Shown here in pieces: positions 1-12,007 of a stretch of DNA of 64,000 nucleotides. This DNA comes from Medicago truncatula (taxonomy: Eukaryota; Streptophyta; Magnoliopsida; Fabales; Fabaceae). The translations under genes were made by a program, and so were the position numbers. The stretch spans positions 25,311,332 through 25,375,331 of the forward strand of contig NC_053046.1 in the NCBI RefSeq assembly GCF_003473485.1. The letters run 5' to 3'. Numbering within the stretch: position 1 is the stretch's first letter; every line of letters starts with the position of its first letter. The notes beneath the pieces were generated by a model. It searched no databases and was not told where the DNA came from. It saw only the letters and a program-made list of their open reading frames with translations.

Positions 1-72
1 AACATGAACAATCATTTTAAGGACAATATTAATCTTCCTAACTCTCATTCTTCTATTCTGGGTTATAGTTAG

Positions 73-778
73 ATGTTCTTATTCAAAAATCGGGTTTTCG
101 GGCTACTTGATCGGATTGCTTCGAAACTTCCCCAGAAAATCATAAAAAAATCAATGAATGACGTCAAAACACAACCGCGTATCTCAGTGCATATGGCACG
201 CGACGTCTTATCTCAATGGAAGCAGATTCACGCAAGGCATGAAAGGAGGGAACAAGGAGAACACCAAACACCGGAATGACAAATCAAAGACAAGAGGGGT
301 GGATTAGATCGTTAGCTGCGGAAGTGAAGTGTAATGTCGACGCGACAATCTTTAAGGATCAAGGTTGTTATGGGATTGATATGTGCTTGACAGGGGATCG
401 AGGGGAGTTCATGAGAGCGAAGACAGCTTGGTACAGAGGTCTCTCTCAACCCAATGAGGCGGAAGCAAGAGGTCTAAAAGAAGCGAGAAAGTGGCTTGGT
501 ACTTTAAGATATACATCGGTGTCTATCGAACTTGATTGCAAGCAATGGTTGACGACATCTCTAGCAATCTCAACACCAAATCCACGTTCGACGCTATTCT
601 GAACACTTGCAAAGCTTCACTTATGAATCATCAAAACTTTAAGATAAGTTTCATTAGAAGACAAGCAAATAATGTTGCTCACTTGTTAGCTAGGGAGTCA
701 TTATCTTATGCTAGTTCCCAAGTTCATGATTATATGCCATCTTGTATTACAAATGCTATTAATAGTGAAATGAATTAA
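73..778 (+). pseudogene. RNase H-like domain of a retroelement (frameshifted remnant)
   Basis: Three short reading frames (73-279, 276-602 and 536-778) together resemble the plant RVT_3 / RNase H-like domain found at the C-terminus of non-LTR retroelement proteins and in free-standing RNase H-like genes. Visible hallmarks are VDATIF at the first strand, the NEAEARGLKEA helix, IELDCKQ, and near the end RRQANNVAHLLARES. The frame changes near 276 and again near 540-550, so no intact protein is made. Family assignment is by motif recognition. Whether it came from a LINE or from a host RNase H-like gene cannot be decided here. The left edge of the window may cut the element. Confidence 0.7.
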
Positions 779-1060
779 CTTTGTTTCTGTCAAAAAAATA
801 AATAAAGAAAACTACCCCTTTCAGCAATTTTGGGCTGACTTTTTCCTTTCCAAAAATACCCTCAATTTTCAATTAAAAAACACATGTAACAAATAGATAA
901 GAATAAATTTAAATATTAAAATAAAAATGTAACAAACACAAATTTCCTTTATCATTTAAAAAGTGTAACAAACTAGATGATTGTATCTATACTTACTTTT
1001 TCATTATCCCAATTATACCCTTAAACAACAACTTTTTATATAAGATTATATTTTTTTGTT

Positions 1061-1279
1061 TTTTTGTTTTTTTTTAAAACTTGGTATCCAATCCAAGAAT
1101 CAACTAATCCGAGGGGACCAATCCCACCGTCCATTTGCGGGGGCTCCGTTTAAAGCCAAAGCAAGCTCTGTATGGACTTAGCCCACCGAAATTGGCATCG
1201 GAGGAAATCGAACTTGAGACCTTTGGATGAGCAAACTCCAAGATCCCAAGCCAACCACTAGGCCAACCCCAAATGGGTT
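1061..1279 (-). mobile_element. tRNA-derived SINE, family A, full-length-like copy
   Basis: On the minus strand the element begins near 1279. It carries an RNA polymerase III A-box-like TGGCCTAGTGG and a B-box-like AGTTCGATTTC, and ends in an A-rich tail (the T run at 1061-1074 on the plus strand). It is flanked by a 17-bp direct repeat, GATTATATTTTTTTGTT, at 1044-1060 and 1280-1296, which is the target-site duplication expected of retroposition. A 5'-truncated relative of its 3' end lies at 21010-21109. Confidence 0.85.
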
Positions 1280-1296
1280 GATTATATTTTTTTGTT

Positions 1297-1829
1297 ATAT
1301 TGTTGATTTAATTGAAATAGATAATCATCATTAGATTGATTTGTTATAATTTGAAAGCAACAAACATTAATATTTTTACTTTTAATCAAAATTAAAAAAA
1401 ACACCGTTTATAATTTTCAAACTTTAACGCAATAAAAAGAGCGGAAAGACGGGCACGTGAGTACCAGTCTTTTTGGTAGTTTATAAATAAGGAGATAACA
1501 ACTGTGAAGTAGGGCAACCATTTTAATATCAGAAGCAACAATTGTGGTTTTCTATATGTAAAATCCAATTACTTGTCAATGTTCACATATGAAAAATACA
1601 ATGAAATTTGAGTAACATGTAAGAAAAATACAATGAAATTTGAGTAACATGTATGACAATTTGAATGAAAAATATCCAAGGCCCTTCAGCTTCTACACTA
1701 GGAACAAGTAGTATCACAAAGAATTCAATTTTGTTTAAAAAGATAGCTAAAATCAAAGTAATCAAATCACAAAGAACCTATATTTCTTTGCAGCATATAT
1801 ATGTTTTTCTTTTTCAATCTTCCGTAGAT
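1297..1829. other. AT-rich spacer downstream of the KCS gene, with a short tandem duplication
   Basis: No gene is visible. Positions 1591-1653 hold two nearly perfect tandem copies of a unit of about 31 bp containing AATACAATGAAATTTGAGTA. The part next to 1830 is probably the 3' untranslated region of the minus-strand KCS gene. Confidence 0.6.
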
Positions 1830-3332
1830 TTAGAGCTTAACAATCTCAGGAATATGAACTGGATAGCGATCAATGCAATCTTCCCAAGGTCCATTAACAG
1901 GTGTTTTAATGCTTCTATTACATTTCCACACAGCACTATTGCATTTAAATCCACTTCCAAAAGCTATTTGCCATACTCTATCACCTCTCTTCATCCTTCC
2001 TTTTGATTCAATATAGTTCAATTCATACCATAAAGATGAAGAAGATGTGTTCCCGAATCGATGCAGCGTCATTCTTGAAGCCTCAACATGTTCAGCAGAT
2101 AGCTGAAGATTCTTCTGTAACTCATCGATCACGGCACGTCCACCAGCATGAATACAAAAATGCTCAAACGCTTGTTTGAAATCAGGAATATAAGGCTTCA
2201 TTTTAGGGTTGAAGATTTTCTTTCCAATGAGTGTGAAAAGAAAGAGTAATTGTTCTGAAGCAGGTAGAACAAGAGGACCAATAGTTGTTATATTTGATTT
2301 CAATGCTTCTCCTGCTATAGCCATAAGATCCTTTTGAAGTGAAATTCCAACTTTACCTTCTCTGTCTTCTTCTTCGAAAACGCAACGGTAAGCTTTATCG
2401 TCACCTCCTTTGTGAGTTCTAACAACTTGCATCAATCTATATTTTGCTCTTTTGTGTTCTGCTTTTTTGTTTGATAAAAGAATAGCAGCACCACCCATTC
2501 TGAATAAACAGTTTGGTAAAAGCATTGCTCTTTCTTTTCCTTGGTAATAGTTTGGAGTAATGATTTCTGTGCTCACAACAACTGCGTTTGAATTCGGATA
2601 AACCTGAAGAAGATCGCGAGCTAAATCGATGGAGATTAAACCTGCGCTGCATCCCATTCCGGAGAGGTTGAAGCTCTTGATGTTGCTTCTAAGTTTGTAT
2701 TTGTTGATTACCATAGCAGACAAAGAAGGAGTTGGAGAAAAGAGGCTGCAATTGACTATAAGAATGTCTATGTCCTTAGGTTTGAGTCCGGTCTTCGCAA
2801 ATAAGGTATCCATGGATGAGAAAATAACAAGCTCGGCTTCGCGTCTTGCTTCTTCCATTGTTGGTTTAGGTGGGATGTAATGTATTGCTGGTGGCAAACA
2901 TGTTTCTTCGCCAAGACCAGATCGTTCGAGAATCCTCATTTGGAACTCGACACTTTTCGGGTTGTTCTTGAGGATTAGTCTTGAGTGTTCCATGAAAGTA
3001 GCGAAAGGGACACGACAAGTAATCGGCGGTTTGAAGCAGGCATAATCGACTAGGTAGATTGTGCGTGGCTTTAACATGAAGTATATTGTGGATATGAAGA
3101 TTATGAGAAAACAAGAGCAAAGGATTTGTATGTGATCAAATTGAAGGGACTTGAAGAGATTGAGTATTTCAAAAGGGCCTAAACGTACTAGTTCTATGAA
3201 GATGCAAATCATGATGGTTAAGAGTGTAAGGGTAATAAAATGGTTCACAAAATATTGGTAAAAAAGTTTAACATACTTGTGTTTTGATGAGTTTGAGGAA
3301 TTTGGCAACATTGAAGGCATTTTAGTTAGCAC
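1830..3332 (-). CDS. KCS: 3-ketoacyl-CoA synthase (FAE1/CUT1 type)
   Basis: A 500-residue intronless protein, the usual length for plant KCS enzymes. These are endoplasmic reticulum condensing enzymes that join malonyl-CoA to a long acyl-CoA in very-long-chain fatty acid elongation for waxes, suberin, sphingolipids or seed oil. Two hydrophobic segments lie near residues 31-49 and 70-87, followed by the FAE1/CUT1 domain. The catalytic triad is visible: Cys228 in NLSGMGCSAG, His395 in FCIHAGGRA, and Asn428 in RFGNTSSSS. The C-terminus has GSGFKCNSAVWKC. An internal ATG at residue 5 could also start the protein. The exact paralogue and chain-length specificity cannot be told from sequence alone. 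It looks intact and functional. Confidence 0.95.
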   Translation of the reverse strand: MLTKMPSMLPNSSNSSKHKYVKLFYQYFVNHFITLTLLTIMICIFIELVRLGPFEILNLFKSLQFDHIQILCSCFLIIFISTIYFMLKPRTIYLVDYACFKPPITCRVPFATFMEHSRLILKNNPKSVEFQMRILERSGLGEETCLPPAIHYIPPKPTMEEARREAELVIFSSMDTLFAKTGLKPKDIDILIVNCSLFSPTPSLSAMVINKYKLRSNIKSFNLSGMGCSAGLISIDLARDLLQVYPNSNAVVVSTEIITPNYYQGKERAMLLPNCLFRMGGAAILLSNKKAEHKRAKYRLMQVVRTHKGGDDKAYRCVFEEEDREGKVGISLQKDLMAIAGEALKSNITTIGPLVLPASEQLLFLFTLIGKKIFNPKMKPYIPDFKQAFEHFCIHAGGRAVIDELQKNLQLSAEHVEASRMTLHRFGNTSSSSLWYELNYIESKGRMKRGDRVWQIAFGSGFKCNSAVWKCNRSIKTPVNGPWEDCIDRYPVHIPEIVKL

Positions 3333-4560
3333 TTCGATGAAAACAAGAAAGGTACAAAGGTAATGATGTTGTGGGGTGTGAGATTTGAAAAATGATGAGA
3401 ATTGAGAAGAAAATTTGATGATTGATGATTAGTGTGAAGATGTGGTTTTAAAGAGCATGGAGGGACCTATGAAATGAAGGGGGCAGATGAAGGGATTAAA
3501 TGATGAACTTCACATCTCCCAACGCTCTTTTAAATTGGTACCTATTTTCATAACTTCCCTTACCATTTCTAACTAAACCTTGACATCCTTTTTCACCAGT
3601 AATGTTTTATTATCCATGTATATTTTGTACTTTTTGTTTACCATTCATTTATTGCAATGGTACTTTACATCATTAAAATTGCAACACGAATGCAAATGGG
3701 AGATATCCTTATTTTCCATTGAGAGATATAGTTAGAGAAAGAACACATGATTCAGACCCAATCCAACCCGGTAAATAAGAAAGAAAATAAATGAAACGAT
3801 AGGAATTATATGTTGAGAATTTATTATTTATGTTGGAGATATATTTAATAGTCTCAAAATTAGCTTTATCATAAATCCAAATAAATGAATTGCTTGAAGG
3901 ATAGGAGTTAGGTTACGGTTGATCTCTTGGCAGATGGGACCTTGTATTTGTTATTAGCCAAAAACCCTATGTCACCAACAATTAGACCACATTGACTTAA
4001 TTTATTAGTCAATTCTTATAAAGCAGGACCATGAAGGACGACCCTATTATACACATAATACATTGTTAAAGGACCCTCAAAAGTAGCTATAAAAAAGTTG
4101 TCATGAAACATTATCCAAAAAAGTAATCATATCATATCATATATTTTTAAAGGTTGTTATTAGCAAAATCAAAAATTTACAGAGTGTTAATTTAGGTTTA
4201 CAATATCAAAGAAGGAGAATGTTAACTATTGCTCCCGAGTTTAATAACAATGATAAAAAATAACAAGACTATGTTCAAGTTAAGATTAACTTTGAATTGA
4301 GAGATTCTAAGTAATCTTAATGCAATCCAATATTAACACAATTTACAACAAATACAAAACAAACACAATCTCAAACAAAACCTAAAAACAATTAATCATA
4401 TACTAATTAACACAATTGTCTAAGTGTTTGATAAATTGTCAATGAATCAAAACCAAGTGTGATCTTATAGTAATGTGAGACAAATCATGCAAAAACAAGT
4501 TTAAAGAGTTAAACCATATCACATTTAATTTCTACACTATCAATTTATCAAGCTTCAAAT
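3333..4560. other. Intergenic DNA: KCS promoter side and AT-rich spacer
   Basis: This region lies upstream of the minus-strand KCS gene, so its first several hundred bases should hold that gene's 5' UTR and promoter. No other gene is recognisable. A short ATCAT microsatellite-like run lies at about 4127-4142. Confidence 0.5.
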
Positions 4561-5640
4561 ACACAATTAATCAGAATTATAGAGGATAGAGAAGAGAGAG
4601 AACACCAAGATTTATAGTAGTTCATCCTTTCGTCCTCGCTTCGGGCTACGTCTACTCTTCTTGATGGAAAATGATTCCACCAAAGACTTCCAGTAGAATA
4701 ATGAATGTTTGATTACAATGTGAATACAAGAATTCCTTGAAACTACCCTAGTTCTTCAATTCCTATGCAATCACTCCCCAAATCTTCAAAACCTTTCGAA
4801 ATTGATGCTTCTTGATGTCTTCGAATCTTCAATTACTCGTGCAACCCTTGAAGTTCTTCACTCAAACTCTTCGATGCTCCGTCCGGCAATTAGATCCCCT
4901 TGAGCGCAAGAACTTTAGAAAGAACCGCCAAGACCTTTGGAGGTGGAATGAGATTATTCACTTCACTTTAGAACCTTGATTAACCCAATCAATTTCCTTG
5001 AATGAACCAACTTACAATCCCTATAGCACTCTAGAAATCTTAGGACTCAAAGAACAAAGTGATTCTAAGAAAAAGTGTTTAATCTTGAAGAATGTATGAA
5101 GAATGAGGTTTAGAGTCTCTAGAGACAATAGATGCAACTGATTCAAATGAGTTGGGTGTTACGAGGAAGTGAGTATATAAACAAAATGGTGGCAAATGCA
5201 AATTTTCTTCCAAAAACAACTAGGTGAATCGATTCACTAAATAGGTGAATTGATTCAGACAGCTAAAACACAAATCATGAAGTAATGAAGAAACTATGAA
5301 GATTGATACGTATCATACAAGATTTGAATCGATTCATAATCCCCATGATGGAGGTTGATACGATTAAAATTATTTTGAATCGATTCAATGCAAGTAAGAA
5401 AGATTATGTGATACGGTTCAAGCAATTTTACTTCGATTCATAATTAATACGATTCAAAACAGCTTGAAACGATTCACCCTAAGTTAGAGACTTTGGGTGA
5501 TATGATTCATACATAAATGAATCGATTCAAACATTCAGAAAACAATTTTGTCAGCTGAATTCAGGTTACTTGGGACACAAGCAAGGCATAGCAAGGAGAA
5601 AACACAGGGATGAAGATGAACCAGTTATGCTAGGTGATTT
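4561..5640. repeat. LTR-like repetitive segment with clustered GAATCGATTC motifs
   Basis: No coding sequence. The stretch beginning AGAGAACACCAAGATTTATA (about 4597) followed by CTACGTCTACTC resembles a phrase common in legume LTR sequences (recognition only). From about 5225 to 5530 the near-palindromes GAATCGATTC, GAATTGATTC and related forms recur roughly every 30-60 bp, on both sides of short spacers. No matching second LTR or target duplication was found, so element type and ends are unknown. Confidence 0.4.
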
Positions 5641-6657
5641 AACAAAAAATTAATCTAAATTAACCAAAGTAAAAACAACGTAACATACATAATGCCTATA
5701 CATCAAAAATCATCAAAACAAAACTTAAGACACAAGCAAGCTTCATGATTATCAATAATCATGAATCCTACGAAAGATGAACCCAATTTTGACAAGAGAA
5801 TGACCGAAAAAGTGAGAGTTAAACATATGTCAAGCCACATCGTAGCTCTTTACTCTTTTTATCATGTTTTTGTCATTGATTGTGATTTCACTATACACTT
5901 GCTTACTCGATTAGATCTGCATCTATTGTCGTTGTTTGACCGTTTAGTTGTTGATTGTCATTGATACTTGTTCCACAATTTTAGATTTATTGATGTGAAA
6001 TATAATTTCCGAATTCACAAACAGAATTGATTTTGTAAACTTGTTTATTTCCAATAGGAACAAGACTATACAACTCGTTCCGAATTCACAACTTTATTGT
6101 CCCTCTCAATTTCTCTTTAGGCTGAAAATTACACTTTTTTGTGTTATCTATTCAAGGTCTTAAAATTAAAAAAATACCCTTTAGGAGTTATCTTCCAAAA
6201 AAATTTGAGAGGCCCGGGAGACATTTCTGGGGGCGCAAAAAGAAATTATCCATGTAGTATTCTACACCTTCCCGACTTTTGTTCCATATAAATAGTGTTT
6301 TCTCCATTTAATTTGTCTTGAAAATTGCTTTTTTCCATTTGTTTTTACTCATTCCCTTCCCAAACTACCAAAAATGTCCCCAACGCGAGTTAACTCACGC
6401 TCGGTAGACGCATCGTAAGTTAACTCACATCAAAAGTCAGTGTGTGTTAAATCACGTTGCGATCCATTTCTCTTTTAGGCCATCACTTGTACCTCCACAC
6501 TTCAAACACACACTCCCTTCCCTCTTCACCTACAAAAATTGAAAGTGCAAAATTTTGGTGCAAAAGTTTGAGCTCAAATCATTGGAAAACGTTAGGAAGC
6601 AAGTTTCTACACTCATAAAACGTCAAAAATTATGTAATGTATCATCTAACACCATTA
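5641..6657. other. AT-rich spacer with a GTTAAC fold-back fragment
   Basis: No gene is supported. At about 6377-6475 there are GAGTTAACTCACG-type palindromes that match the fold-back MITE family at 41981-42222, but without clear outer arms. This may be a fragment interrupted by the adjacent LTR insertions, since similar phrases occur at 9545-9635. Confidence 0.4.
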
Positions 6658-9463
6658 TGTAATGACCCGATTTTAAGATTTTATTTATTTAATTGTTTGG
6701 TATGTTATAGTTATTGGTTATTTGGTTTTTATAGATATTTTGGGTGTGGAGAGTTATTTTTATGAGAATAGTAATTTGGGGTAATTAATAGAATAGTGGT
6801 GTGTGAGTAATATTGAGGGTTTTAATGAAGTAATTGTGTAGTAACGTTTCATGAGTGGTAGAAAGTTACTAAGCCCATTAGTGAATGTGGCTAAGCCCAA
6901 GAGTATATAAGAGAATAGTCTTTGTGAAAATTATGGTTAAGAGATCATTTGTTCATTTTGAGAAAAGAGGCATAGAGAGAAAGAGGTAGAAGAGGAGATT
7001 GAAGAGAAAGGAAGATCTAGCTTGGGGGAAAGATCAAGAGGGAGATCAGAGTGAAGATTTAAGTTGCTTTTGAAGATTAAGGTAACTGGAAATGTTTATA
7101 TTTACCATTAAGTGATTATGAGTGATAGAGTAGTTATGGGTCATGTTTGATTAAGTGATTTTCATGAAATTGTTTATTTGATTAAGTGATTTTCGTGCTA
7201 TTTGATTATGTAGATTATGGGTATGTTGAACTTTGTGAAATTAAGTTGTTTATGTGCTTAAGTTCATGTATGAGGTTATAAAATAAGTTGTTTTTCAAGT
7301 TTTAGCTTAAATGAGTGAGAATCATGATTTTGTTGATGATTATTGTTCAAAACTTGTCCTTAATGCTTGCTATATGATTTTGAACTTATATGAACATGAA
7401 TTTTGGAATGGAATCAAAGTAAGTAGTTTCTAAAATGAAATGATGTTGTTATGATTTAATTACTGTGAATACGAATGTAGAAGGAGTATGCAGATTTATT
7501 TGTGATTGTGAAACTTGGATTTTTTGTCCTTAATGTTTGTATGTCGAGATCTATGTAAATGATTGTGTTAAAAGTGATTTTTGGATGAAATTGTGGGTTT
7601 TATAAATTTTAGAAAATTGATGATGATTTCATGAATTTGAAGATTGAATCTGTGTTTTGAAATGTTTTGAATATTCTTTTAAACTATGTTAACATTGGAT
7701 GAAGTTTGTAAATCTATTTTGGATCAAATGGGATCAAAAATAAGATTTTTGGGGAAATTTTTGGAGGTTTCCTGAGAGGGAACCCAAAATTTTGAGTTCC
7801 CACCAATAGGGAGCTCGCCTGGCGAGCAGATGCTGCGCCATGCCGAGCGAGTGTTGAACAACACTTGTTGTTTGGCACTTTTTGACCTTTTGGGGTGTTT
7901 CCGGACATCCCTAAGTGTTCCTTATGTGTTGTTTTGATGTTGTTTCGATGAATTGAGTCTATGTAATCATGTTTGCTTGATATTGATTAATTTTGTTGAA
8001 TTGAGACGAACTTTGAACTTATATGAACATGAATTTTAGAATGGAATCAAAGTGAGGTGTTTCTCAAATGAAATGATGTTGTTATGATTTAATTACTATG
8101 AATATGAATGTAGAAGAAGCATGAAGGTTTGGTGGGGATTTTATGTTTGTGAAACTTGGATTTTTGTGAAATGTAAAATAGACGAACTTTGAGAAAATTG
8201 ACAAAATTTGGCAAAATGATGAATTACGACATGATAGCTTGTAAATGACATTATGTTCATGATAACATGATGAATTGTGATTGAATTAATGATCATTATG
8301 CATATGTTGAATGGATTAACTTAGTGAAAGTGCGTAATCGTCTTTAAATGCAAATTATACTAAATGTTTGATTGTTGTTTCTTGATGTGTTAATTGCTTG
8401 ATGATTATTATGCTTGATGATATATTGGTGAAGGTGATTTATTTGAGGATATTAAATGCATGATGGTGTGTATATGCATACGTATAAATGGTGATGAATA
8501 TATGTATATGAATTGGTGAAATTGGTGATGGTGATGTCTTGTATGAATGTATGCGTTTGGTGAGTCATATGTTGTCGGATATTTAGTATCCAAAGCGGTG
8601 AAATAGGGTGTTTTAGGATCCAAATTAGTGAATAGGATATTTTAGTATCCGAAGTGGTGGGATCAATCGGTAAAATAACTTCGACATTCAAAAACGGTAC
8701 TGCATGCATATAGAATGGTGTCTAGAGCATTGCATGCATATAAATATATTTGAAATGATTTATACTTGATTTTGGTGAATGATGTGCATTAAGTGAATTA
8801 TGTGAATGATGTGAATTATATGCATTAGATGAATTGTATGCATTGATGTGAAATAAGTGGAATTGAATATATGATTATATTTTCAATATGACGATGCTGG
8901 TGTAATTTGATGAGTATGATAAATGGAGGATGATGTAAGAAATTCTTGTATGAATATTGTGGTTGATTTATGAAAGTATTATATTATGTGATATTTGAAA
9001 TTCTATTATATTATACTTGAATTCATTATTTCTTAATCTTGAATGTAAACTTATCTTCAAGTGGTTGTTTGGTATACCGCCTCGCCATTGTAAGATGATG
9101 TAGACATGCAGGTCCAGATGCTTGAAATGGTGTGAGTACCGAGGAGTTGCCTGACGCCTCCTCTTTCTCCTTGCTTTTGGAGTCTAGATTAGGGCTCTGA
9201 TTAGGACCTTTTGGGATTTATTATGTTTATGTACTATGTTGGAGTTTCGGGAGCCTTGTTGTTTTATTTATCGTATCTAAGATTTGAATTATTATATTGA
9301 GTTGCTGATACAATTTTTGGAGATGTTATTTATTCCGTTCCGTAACTTGATGAAAATTTTTATATGCATGTTTTGGAGTTTAGTGATGTGGCACCTTGAA
9401 CATGATATGATTTATCTGTTATATTTATGTTAAATATTAATAGTGGGGTTCAAGGGTGTTACA
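6658..9463 (+). mobile_element. Solo LTR-like sequence 1 (TGTAATGACCCGATTTT...GTGTTACA)
   Basis: About 2.8 kb with no credible coding sequence. It starts TGTAATGACCCGATTTT and ends GGTGTTACA, as do LTRs of many plant Ty3/gypsy elements. It shares features with the sequence at 57114-59734 (minus orientation): the opening CCCGATTTT, the phrase around AAGCCCATTAGTG / TAAGCCC, and a GCTCGCC.GGCGAG segment. Flanking pentamers are CATTA and CTTTA, a 4/5 match, so a decayed target duplication is possible but not proven. The lineage is inferred from the ends only. Confidence 0.6.
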
Positions 9464-9500
9464 CTTTATATTTATGTTAAATATTAATAGTGGGATTCAA
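9418..9500. repeat. Tandem duplication of about 36 bp across the end of solo LTR 1
   Basis: A phrase containing TATATTTATGTTAAATATTA and then ATAGTGGGRTTCAAG occurs twice, once just inside the LTR end and once just outside it, with one clear base difference. This is probably a slippage or repair duplication at the insertion border. Confidence 0.75.
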
Positions 9501-9640
9501 GCTGAGTTCATTACTTTTGGAGCCTTGAACGTAGCATGAGTTAAGTAATGTTGAGTTTCCAACGTGAGTTAACTCATGTTGAAGGCCAACGTGACTTAAC
9601 TTGCGTTTGGTGTAACATACATGACTTAACTTGCGTTTGG

Positions 9641-11765
9641 TGTAGCATCCCGATTTTTAAGATATTATTATTATAATTATTTATTTGTTTATTTGATGTG
9701 TTTAAATTGTTGGGTTAATTGTTTTTTATTCGAGATTAGGGAGTTAAGGGTATTTTGATAATTTTATCGTGAAAGGTATTTTAGTAATTTAGAAGTATAA
9801 GATAATTTAGTGAACTTGGTAGAAACTTGAGGAATTAAGATGATAGAAGTGGATATTAAAAAGAGGGATTTAGTGAAGTAAATGTGTAGTGTTATTTTCA
9901 AGAGGAAGAATAATTGACTAATCTCAGTAAGAGTTAAGTGAACCAAACCCAATTCATGATGATATATAACAGTGATAGTCTTTACATTTTAGGATTAGGA
10001 AATCATTTTGTAAGTTTTGAAATAGAGGCATAGAGAGATGATAGAGCAAGAGGGAAGAGAAAATGAATCTAAAGGGAGAAAGAGGAGAAAGCTTGAAGAG
10101 CTAGAGGGAAGAAGGTGATTAAAGCTTAGAGGAGGCTAGCTTATTGGATTATGAGGTAAGAAACAAGGTATTTTCACCATCTAGAACTTATGAATAATTG
10201 AATCGTTGTGGATTATTTGTTTTCTCATACGTTGATGAATTTGTTGATAAATTATGTTTAATATTGTGCTCTAATTATTGTGGTTATTTTGAGTATGTGA
10301 AAACATGTTGTTGATGCATGAGAATCCGTGTTTGATTATGATAAGTTGGTATTTTTGAGTCTTTAGCTTAATTGAATGAAATTCATGAAGTTGTTGACGA
10401 ATAATATTAAATTCATGTTCTATCTTCTTGCTATGATATTGGGTATGTGAAGGTTATGTTCTTATGAATTTTAAAAGTAATTATATGGTGCTCTTGAGTT
10501 TTTGGAAAAAATGGTTGGAGAATCTTGAATTTGGAATTTTTGAAAATAATGTTTTGGTGTGTGTTAAGTGTTTATAATGAAGTGGATAACCTAGGGTATT
10601 ACTTTTGAAAGATTAAAATGTGTTGGGGTTGAATTAAGGGTTTTGGAAATGATTACTTGGTGAAAAACGTGTTTTGAAAACTGATTTTTGAAGATCTGAA
10701 CTGGTGTAATCCATTACACCAGGTGTGTAATCGATTACACATTGTGCCTACCTTCCAGAAATTTTTTTGAGCTCAGCTCTAGGATTTTTTCTCCAAACTT
10801 GGGAAAATCGACTTTTTTCACCATTTGCTGCTTCGAACTGGGTCTCGGTGTAAACACAAAAGTTGTAGATATTGATGTTAGCTTTTATTTGCCGTTGGTT
10901 TTACTAAATTTACATTTCTAAAACTTGACTTATCGTCAAAATACTAGACATATGTCATGCTGCATTTTTCATGAAACTTCAGCATAACTTTTCAGTGAAC
11001 CATGCAACATCTTTGGAATTAATAATGAGTTTAAGAAAGTAGCTAGAGTAAATAATTGAACCTGTATTTATGTAAAGTTGTGATATTTAATGATGTATAT
11101 ATAATGATGTGAAAATATCGTGTAATTTAAATATGTGAATACTTGATTTACACATGATGATGAATACTTGATTTTGATGAAATAAGTTAGCATAACATGA
11201 ATGATTTAACTTGGAATTTTTTTGAATAAACATAGTGATTGGAATAATATTTAATGAACTTGTGACTTAATTCTAAGTTGGATATCTAATGATCGTGAAC
11301 TTATTAGAAGATTATTGAGGTAGAATGATGTGATTATGCAATGATGGTGAATTTGATTATGAGATAATGGAACACATTTTGATATGATTATATGTTGAAT
11401 ATAAGCAAATATGTATTTGAGCATGAAACTTGGTTTAAGTGAATATTGGAAATAAATGGACTTTGTGAATTGTGGAAAATATACGAACTTAGTGAACTGA
11501 TGAATTATGACATGTTAAGTTGTTATTAGTTATATGATGATGATAAGGTGATGAATAATGATTGAATTGGTTAATGATAAGTGAATGAAATATTGATTAA
11601 CTAAGTGAAGAGATCTCATTTATTGATGTGATTATGATAATATGATGATGTTGATGTGATAAGCATGATGATATTGATGTGATAAGCATGATGATGTGAA
11701 TACGATGATGTTGGTGTGATAAACAAGATGATGAGATTATGATGTCAGGAAAATGGGGTGTTACA
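9641..11765 (+). mobile_element. Solo LTR-like sequence 2 (TGTAGCATCCCGATTTTT...GGTGTTACA)
   Basis: About 2.1 kb of non-coding AT-rich sequence that begins TGTAGCATCCCGATTTTTAAG and ends GGGGTGTTACA, so it has the same kind of ends as solo LTR 1. It contains the near-palindrome TGTAATCGATTACA near 10727. The flanking bases (TTTGG left, GTTCT right) do not match, so there is no target duplication. The bases after the right end do not resemble a tRNA primer-binding site, which argues against an attached internal region. Confidence 0.55.
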
Positions 11766-12007
11766 GTTCTCATTTTATTTCTTTAGACAATGGAGCTGGT
11801 ATAGGAAATAAAAAGGCACCGATGGCCCTAAAACTTCCTCGTAACGTTGTTGTATATGACTGGGTGGACAAAGAAATCATTATAACCAAGTCCTTCTTTG
11901 ATTCAGCTAATAGGTTGGAGATAACCTATCAAGATATTGGATCGTCCCTTGATGAATGTGAGGTGGAGGTCCCTGACGAGGATAAAAGGATTTGTAGTAA
12001 GTCTTAG
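11766..12007 (+). pseudogene. Unrecognised coding-like fragment beside solo LTR 2
   Basis: The reading frame is open from the LTR border to 12007. Its amino-acid composition looks protein-like and includes KLPRNVVVYDWVDKE and LDECEVEVPDEDKR, but I do not recognise the family. It has no start codon of its own outside the LTR. It is probably the tail of a gene or retroelement ORF cut by the LTR insertion. Confidence 0.35.

Noticed and set aside
6658..11765. The two LTR-like sequences as 5' and 3' LTRs of one element
   Set aside because: They differ greatly in length and interior and lie only 177 bp apart with no PBS, polypurine tract or coding DNA between them.
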